DNA of 64,000 bases from assembly GCA_003864495.1 (NCBI GenBank), contig PEDN01001357.1, positions 496,001-560,000 on the forward strand, written 5' to 3'. A model generated the notes under the pieces. The model saw nothing but the letters and a program-made list of their open reading frames with translations. It was not told the origin of the DNA and made no database searches. Of the stretch, positions 57,100 through 64,000 are shown in pieces (position 1 is the first letter of the stretch; each line of letters opens with the position of its first letter). This DNA is from Nemopilema nomurai. Lineage: Eukaryota; Cnidaria; Scyphozoa; Rhizostomeae; Rhizostomatidae. A program made the position numbers and the translations under genes.

Positions 57100-59385
57100 T
57101 TTTTCCGCACCCTCTATGATCCTTCGTAAGAAATACTGTTGCCTTGACCTTTTCACTAAACTAAATATTCGACAATTAAACATTTGAAGAGGAATACAAG
57201 GTCAATACCATACTAAGAACACTATTTGTGTAGAGGTATTTTCCAGTATCCTACAATCTGAGATTGATTTTCCAAAACAAGCAGTTTAGTGAATGATCTC
57301 TCTTTTAAATGGCTAGGAAACCAGGCCACTTGATAAAATAGTAGCAATAACAAAATTAGATACTGTTTATTATATAGTGAATATCTAGATAAGAGCTTTG
57401 CGGTGCAAAACTTCACGGTAAGACAATGCCTTTTGGCCACTTACTGTTCGCATTAACGGTCCTGCAAGATCATTTTTAGTGTTTCTTAACTCGCGTATGT
57501 GAAAATATGACAGTCCAGCAAATAGATCACTAAGGTATCATTCCTACACCATGCCCGCACCACCCCTGTAAGCTAAAGCCATGCCGGCATGTTTCAATTA
57601 TCTCTAGCATTAGAAATCAGCTGCACACTTGCATTACTCCAAAACATGCGTTGTTGTGCTGTTACTCAAAAACTCCAAAAAGCTAGCCCCCACCAATAAC
57701 ATTCTCTCTGTCAATAGAATTTCAACTCGACCCAATTAAGTCATAACATTCAGCAATGCCAGATTCATTGGGGGGGGGGGGCGTAAGGGGCGTATGCCCC
57801 CATTTCTTCAGGGCAATGATTATTTTCTACTGCTATTATATAGCTTAAGGGCGATTTTACAAAGAAGTCATACCCTCGTCCCCCTTTCTAATAATGCTGG
57901 ATCCGGCCCTGTTCAGACTAGGAAATTGAATTAAGGTGGATAGTCAATAATCTGCTATGAAATTTGTTCACTTGTTCATTATCTATCATTATCTAACTTT
58001 CCTAGTGTTAAATTCTTTGAATGGCAAGGTTTAGCAAAGTCGAAAGCCAGTGATTATATGACTATAAGGTGATGTATACTGTTGAGTAAACCGGCAAATT
58101 GCGATAAATTTCAGGCGAAATAAATAAATGTTGAAATCTTGGTATTGGTTTGGTTTCACAAAATTAATTTGGTCTTATCTAAGCATCCGCTCTCTTCTGA
58201 TGACATCTGTAATTCTAAGAATATTTCATAGGGCTTTTACAGAAAATGCACAATATATTCCGTGTCTTATACAGGACAGCACTAATCACTTTTCCGAGAT
58301 GTAGGAGAGAGAGTAAGTTTTTATATTAAAAGCACTTGTTCGCATGAATTTATATATATTGGGTAAGGAGTGAAACCTCCTTCAGCAAGCAAAAAACAAC
58401 CATTCACAAAGCAATGAATCACTGCATTTGGGGGGGGGGGCCAGAAAAACTCTGATTTGCACAGGAACGGCCCCAAATGGAAATGTACCAAAAAATATAC
58501 AAATAGGCCTTGTGTTTACACGAGAGTTGATGAAACTGTCCCAAACAGAGCCGCTAGCCAAACAGGTCTACCTAGAAAGGAGCCAGAACCATTTCTCGTG
58601 TCAGCAGCCAGAACGGTTCTCCTCAGGTACGCTTAGAAATGGGGCAGGACGAAATTTGATTCGCCGTCCGTGTGGATACTGCACAGTACGGTTCAAAATA
58701 CATCTTATAAACGGGAAGCCTACCCACATCTACGCGGAACGGTTCAAATACAGAAACGTTTCAAAGTCTTCGTGTAAACGCAGCCTATGTCTTCCCTGAG
58801 CGTAGGACTATAGTGGCCGCGCATCATGCAGTGGCGTTTATCAAAGGAGCCTGGGGCGTGACAAGACTACTAAGCTTTTTAAGCAGGAGAATCAGTGCAA
58901 TGAAATATTGTTCAAAGCTTTCTTCCTAATTTCTACCATAGTCAATTCCACTATCGGTCTTTCTGACATTTCCCTACCCTTGGTTCCCAGCCGGTAGCTG
59001 TTACACACTTTATTTGACCATTTAGTCGAAATAGTTGCCTCTTTTTTGGCATTTCCCTCATTATACCCCTTTACAACTTTGTTTTAAATTTCAAATGACT
59101 GTTTGAATATGCAGTAATGCACGTCCCACCATCCTTGCTTACAGAGTTGTTTGTCTCGCCTATCCTTCGAATCTTTGACACGCGGAATCAATGCAGTAAT
59201 CACACAGGGCCTTTCAATTTTCCCCAGTCTCATTTTTGTCACTTTTGGGGGGCCCTATTGAAAGCACCATGAGCATGCACCAACTCTCTTGAGTAGCTTC
59301 TGCTCAACTTTGATGACAATGGAACAATGAAGTTTATACTCTCCGGCGAGAAGTATTTGTGAATATGTTGATTAGCTGTTTCCCT

Positions 59386-59450
59386 TATAAAAGCAAGAGG
59401 ACCTCGGGTGTTTTTAGACTCGCCTCGGCAGTGCTTTCGTCCAGGCACAG
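59386..59450 (+). promoter_or_regulatory. TATA box and noncoding first exon of the third charge-block gene
   Basis: TATAAAAG at 59386-59393, untranslated exon ending GGCACAG|GTATGT at 59450, UTR acceptor TTGTAG at 59854. Conserved with unit A. Confidence 0.65.
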
Positions 59451-59867
59451 GTATGTTGAATTTTTGACTCTTTTTCATAGTTCTTTCGGAGCGTAGCTCG
59501 TCTAATGCTTACCTATTTCATCTTAACCCCAATTCCATGTTCCATTTTGGGCCAACACGTGCAATGCCTTCGTAGTCTATTCACTGTGTCAACTTTATGT
59601 TATCAAAGCTTGCCAAAAGGTAGCGACCGCCTTTTTAAGTTTGCAATACCTGCGCTCTACTAGCTCCTATGCATAAAACCATACGTCAAACATAAGGGAA
59701 CTTTTATCAATGTTTCTCAACTTGAGCGGGAAGAATTTCCCCTTAGTTATTCTTCAACTCACCATGTCATTTAAGCTCTCTATGGATACTTCCCGCGGCC
59801 AGTTTTATGCATTGTGAAATTGTGAATTACATTCTGTGAATTAATATGTTGTAGGCTCGTCGACAGG

Positions 59868-60900
59868 ATGCGCGGAGTAGCTTTGCTTCTACTTGTGGCC
59901 TTATGCTGTAAGGCATTCAATGGTGAAGCTGGTAGGTAACGATATGCATTATAAGTCGACTTTTCTTCGCTCCTACGACCTTTATTGAAGTGTTGAAGAA
60001 ACGTTTGTCTATTTTCCCCTTGCAGTCACCCAAGTTGAAACGGAGGTAGCCAACGCTCAAGAAGCCAATTCTAAAGTATCTGAACCAAAGCAAGAGGAGA
60101 CTGATGCAGGACAAGCAAATCCAGGAGAGGCTGACCCAGAAGAAGATGATCCAGAAGAGGCTGACCCAGAGGATGCTGATCCAGAAGAGGAGGATCCAGA
60201 AGAGGAGGATCCAGAAGAGGAGGATCCAGAAGAGGAGGATCCAGAAGAGGCTGATTCAAAGGAGGCTATTGGAAAAGTGGCCATCAATGACCCGGACGAC
60301 GAATCTGATCCAGGAAACAAGCTTCAGTTTGAAGACAGTGCAGTAGATGAAAATGAAGACCTTGATGAAATGGGAAAAGGTAAATGATCTCTCGAAATCA
60401 AACATATTCAGCCCTTTCTTTCCTTTCTCTCTTGCTTTTCTGTCGTCATTTTTTTGCTCACCCGTATAGAACCTTATGAAATTGAAGCAATCTTTGCTCA
60501 TTTTTGTTTATCAGCTTCCTAAAAGAAAGTTCTGTGAAATTTGTGCTTTGTGTTTTGAGCCCACGTTTATTAGATATTTTCATATTTCACAAGTTTTTTT
60601 ACCACTGCTGGTTCTTTCGTAGCTGACCCCACCCCTATCTCTAGATGGGGACGCAGATCCCGTAGAAGCAGATTTTTGAGGAGGAGATATTACCGTCGCC
60701 GAATTATTCGCAGAAGACTTTTCAGGAGGAGATATTACCGTCGCCGACTCGTCCGCAGAAGACTTTTCAGGAGGAGATATTACCGTCGCCGAAGCGTCCG
60801 CAGAAGATTCTACCGTCGCCGATTCGTCCGCAGAAGATTTTCGAGGAGGAGATATTACCGTCGCCGAAGCGTCCGCAGAAGATCTTGGGCAAGGGGATAA
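59868..60900 (+). CDS. Secreted acidic/arginine-rich bipartite protein, duplicate B
   Basis: Three coding exons with phase-1 introns give 231 aa: 59868-59931, 60026-60379, 60623-60900. Nearly identical to duplicate A. The acidic exon is 30 bp longer, from extra EEEDP units, which shows active slippage of a 15-bp codon repeat. The basic exon has the same length, but the segment after ADPTPIS reads RWGRRSRRSRF rather than GWRRRSRRRRF. Signal peptide, splice sites and stop are all intact, so neither copy looks decayed. Confidence 0.82.
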
Positions 60901-62233
60901 AGAGGCTTTGGAAAGTAAATTCACTGAACAGTGAAAAGCATTGCTTTTTGTATTGGAGTAGTGATTGATGGTGTCAGAATTTTCATTTTCTTTCAAATTT
61001 TCAAAATGAGCATAGTCAATAACTCTTGTTTTATTTGCCACATTCTTCGATCTGGTGACACAGGGAGAGCTCGCAATTTTCTTAAAGGATTTATGCCATC
61101 TATTTTACTTTGTCATTTTATTGCTGCTCTCCGTGGAAAATGGTTTCAAATCAAGTATTTTGAAGTTTTTCGACAAAATTCTATTTTGAGGGGCTTGTGG
61201 ACGCAATTTTAAAAAAGTAACACGTGACCACGTGACGTAGAAGTTGACAATTCGAGACCGGCCTACACTAGAAACGTACAGGGCTTCCAACTACTCGCGC
61301 ACAAAGGATCTGGTTTGCTAAAAATGAGTAATTCCGAAACATATTTGGTTAATGGCGATAGCTCTATTATGTTTTTCCCCTCAAAAAGAGGTGTAGTCCG
61401 TACTATCGGCGTGCATCCGTAGGCAACACATTCTAATCAATACTCCAAAACTCCAAAACTCCAAAAAGCTAGACCCCACCAATAACGTACTCTCTATTAA
61501 TAGAAATTCAACTCGACCCGACTAAGTCATAACATTTATAACATTCAAGGGGGGCGTAAGGGGCTTATTTCTTCAGGGCAATGATTATTTTCTACTAATA
61601 TTTTCGCTAGCTTAAGGGCAATTTTACAAAGAAGTCTTACCTACACCCCCTTTCTAATAATGTTGGATCCGGCCCTGTTCAGACTAGGCATTTGAATTAA
61701 GGTGGATCGGCAATAATCTGCTATGAAATTTGTTCACGTGTTTATTATCTAACGCTGCTAGTGTTAAATTAATGGTAAGGTTTAGCAAAGTCGAAAGCCA
61801 GTGATTATATGACTATAAGGTGATTTATACTGTTGAGTAAACCGGCAAATTGCGATAAATTTGAACCTGTTGTTGCGCGTTAAGAATGTGGGCGGGCCCT
61901 TAATTTCATTTCGCCTTTTTAATGAGTCATTCGTTGACACACCTGATTGATCACGTGGTTCGGATACGAGCGCTAATTGGCTTTGTGGGAAGGCTGATCA
62001 CCCAATAGAATAATTCATACCTCAAAACCGGCGCCTTCGCAACTATATGAGGATAAAGGGGCACCTTTTTCAAATTACGCGCGTTAATGACACTTTCAGC
62101 TCACCAAATCTACCGTACACTAAAAACACGACCCACAAGGGCTCAAGTTTATTGCATTATTTTGCACATTGTCAACCTTTTGGGATGACTCTCACCTCTT
62201 TATCTATGAAGGCTATTATTGCGAGAAGCTAGC

Positions 62234-62300
62234 TATAAATACAGCAGTCCAGAACGAGCCTTCAATCTCGCTGCTGACTTCGGAAGGCTTCTTCGCAAGG
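62234..62300 (+). promoter_or_regulatory. TATA box and noncoding first exon of the fourth charge-block gene
   Basis: TATAAATA at 62234-62241 is followed by an untranslated exon ending GCAAGG|GTACGT at 62300. The 5'UTR resumes after TTGTTTTAG at 62496. The layout matches the duplicated pair although the sequence is diverged. Confidence 0.6.
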
Positions 62301-62508
62301 GTACGTATTGACGCGGCTCTCGACACCTTTTCGTCAGTGTTACTCTCCTTCTACTTACCACTTCTTAATTTATCTCAAAGATTTTCCTATGATGCCTCCA
62401 TGGCTTCATCAACAAACCATATGGGATGCTATCATTGAACTCGTTTTATGTTCCAGCAATACTCCAAACCTGATGGTGAAGAATTCTTGTTTTAGGAAAC
62501 TCTCCGAG

Positions 62509-63634
62509 ATGAGGGCGGTGGCACTATTCATCCTTGTGGCCCTGTGTGCCTTTTCACTTGCATTTAGTGCAGAAGACACTGGTGAGTTTTCCATCGCTTT
62601 TCCTTGGTTACAAAATTTACTCGGTTGGCAAAGAAGCTACGGTCATAGTCAGAAGAGGTCGAAAAGATACCTCTTCAACTGCAGTTGCCTTCTCTTTCAA
62701 TGAATCCTTAATTAACAAGTTGAAGGTATTGATGCATCAAGTGGGGCTGATACGTTTTCATCAAAATTTAAGCTTTGTTTTGACGACAGTGTCTATCGTC
62801 TGTTCAGCTTGAATTTAACGATGGCATTTATGTCATCACGAGCGTGCAGCCAAGCGACAGAAAATAATTCTTCCTTTACTATTACTATTTAAATGATCTT
62901 TTTGCTATTCGAGACAACTTTAAATACAGTACGAAAAGCCTCAAGTGAAAACTATTGACATAGTTTTTGACAGTGTAAGTAATAACGAACACACATATCA
63001 TATCCTTTCTTACAGTCGATCAAGCTTCGGATCCTGCGGAGCTTCAAGATGAAGTAGAAGATGAAGCTGTGGAGGCGGATCCTGCTGAATTGGAAGACGA
63101 CGATGATGAAGAAGAAGAAGAAGACCCTTCCGCGACCGCAGGTACATTTTGAGTTGGTGCAAACTATCAAAAGTATAATGTAATGGCAGTCCGTTAACAT
63201 AGCCTAACTAGGCCCAGGGAAAGAAAAGGACTGGGCCTTAATTACGTAATCAGCTACAAGTGTTTTGTTTTTGATGATTTCGTGAAATCATTACTAACGG
63301 TATCAAAACTAGATACAAAGATATTCTTGTGTTAACGATATGATACTCATATTCTTGTGTTGACAAAGTTTGTCAGTCCATGGATTTACAAAGCTAGCAC
63401 CATAAAATGACGCCTGAAAATTGCCTTCTAGCTGACCCTTGGAGAAGGCGAAGAAGAAGAAGAAGAAGATCAGTCCACCGGAGAATAAGATCATTATTCA
63501 GGAGAAGATATGGCTTTAGAAGAAGATCTGGCTATAGAAGAAGATATGGCTTCAGGCGAAGGTGGCTTCGTCGAATGAGATCTTATCGTGTTGGATACAG
63601 AAGAAGATACCGTCAGCCATGGCGTGGCCGGTAA
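62509..63634 (+). CDS. Secreted acidic/arginine-rich bipartite protein, short paralogue
   Basis: Three coding exons with phase-1 introns give 133 aa: 62509-62581, 63016-63141, 63432-63634. Exon 1: signal peptide MRAVALFILVALCAFSLAFS. Exon 2, 42 codons: acidic, VEADPAELEDDDDEEEEEDP. Exon 3: ADPW, a run of nine Arg, then units YGFRRR, SGYRRR and YGFRRR, ending RQPWRGR. It has Gly and Trp that the other members lack or rarely use, and is the least repetitive, so it may be closer to the ancestral form (inference). It has the same TATA, 5'UTR-intron and phase plan as the others. Of the four it most resembles a classical acidic-pro/cationic peptide precursor. Confidence 0.8.
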
Positions 63635-63639
63635 TTCTT

Positions 63640-64000
63640 CGTATGTTTGAAGTGCCAAAGAAGATAAGAAAACAGCAGATGGATTCACCATGGCGTGCAA
63701 GTGTTGATTTGGATCACTTACTTTCAAGCACAGTAGAACGAATGGCAAGGACCGTACGATGATCAATCTCATCTTTGTTTTTTGTACCTTTCTATACTAT
63801 CGTTTTATGAAAGCACAAGCATTTATTAACGCCGTTTCTTCCTCTTGTTTCTTCAATTCTTGATTCTTTACTGATTATTCAGCAAATGACTTTCAGCAGT
63901 TATGGATAGCCAGACGATGATTTCAATTTATCAAAATCCATAAGCAGTTGCATTTCACTATGCACCAATGCAAGAATCATCTTTTACAGATTCGTTTGAA
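63640..64000. other. 3' flank, nothing supported
   Basis: Sequence after the fourth charge-block gene. An open frame overlapping its end on each strand is a by-product of the Arg codons. No canonical AATAAA was seen before the window ends. Confidence 0.4.

Larger units (their letters stand above)
53352..58111 (+). repeat. Tandem duplication unit A
   Basis: Closely matches 58328-61862 from AAAGCACTTGTTCGCATG to GGCAAATTGCGATAAATTT. It contains the second charge-block gene with its promoter. Relative to unit B it has an additional segment at about 56463-57640 that includes a tRNA-like sequence, and an additional copy of a promoter-region repeat of about 150 bp. G-homopolymers and other indels distinguish the units further. 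Confidence 0.9.
58328..61862 (+). repeat. Tandem duplication unit B
   Basis: Second copy of 53352-58111, separated from it by 216 bp. Gene and flanks are nearly identical over 58870-61437. Unit A's 56463-57640 is absent: the sequence jumps from CACATTCTAATCAA to TACTCCAAAACTCC. Confidence 0.9.

Overview
The window is animal nuclear DNA. Genes are split by GT-AG introns, 5'UTR introns lie just upstream of several start codons, intergenic DNA is long and AT-rich, and there are many short inverted-terminal-repeat elements, a tRNA-derived SINE and minisatellites. No bacterial operon or viral structure was seen. The Cys/polyproline protein, the secreted charge-block proteins and the TIR elements with C-rich 'ctcgaataagcccc' repeats suggest a marine invertebrate, probably a cnidarian. 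That assignment is inference. All exon models are read by eye from splice sites, reading phase and protein character, without transcript data.

Left part, 0.6-20 kb, plus strand. A gene at 623-1642 encodes a secreted protein with an Asp block, a Lys/Arg/His block and an N-glycosylation-rich tail. An eight-exon gene at 5910-13894 encodes a mosaic secreted protein: Lys/Ala/Gln-rich start, a rod of polyproline with 16 Cys, a Gly/Ser/Ala silk-like stretch, and the first part of a fibrinogen-like domain. It shares the motif NLK[IV]PLTF with the first gene. A five-exon gene at 17935-20220 carries a related half fibrinogen-like domain, interrupted by an intron at the same place.

Middle, 22-47 kb, mainly minus strand. 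There is a six-exon secreted, helix-rich protein (22247-25923), a four-exon LACC1/YlmD-type multicopper-oxidoreductase-fold enzyme (35457-37727), and isolated exons of unrecognised genes near 27.7, 39.4, 41.1 and 46.5-47.2 kb. Several MITE-like elements and a SINE sit between and inside them.

Right part, 48.7-63.6 kb, plus strand. Four paralogous genes form a cluster with one plan: a signal-peptide exon, one exon of strongly acidic repeats, and one exon that is mostly Arg triplets separated by aromatic or aliphatic residues, all joined by phase-1 introns. Three have a recognisable TATA box and noncoding first exon. Two of them lie in a recent tandem duplication of nearly 5 kb. This family of proteins with opposite-charge halves is the most unusual thing in the window. 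I know of no named family with this architecture on this scale. Cnidarian antimicrobial precursors such as arminins share the acidic-then-cationic order, but only in short form.
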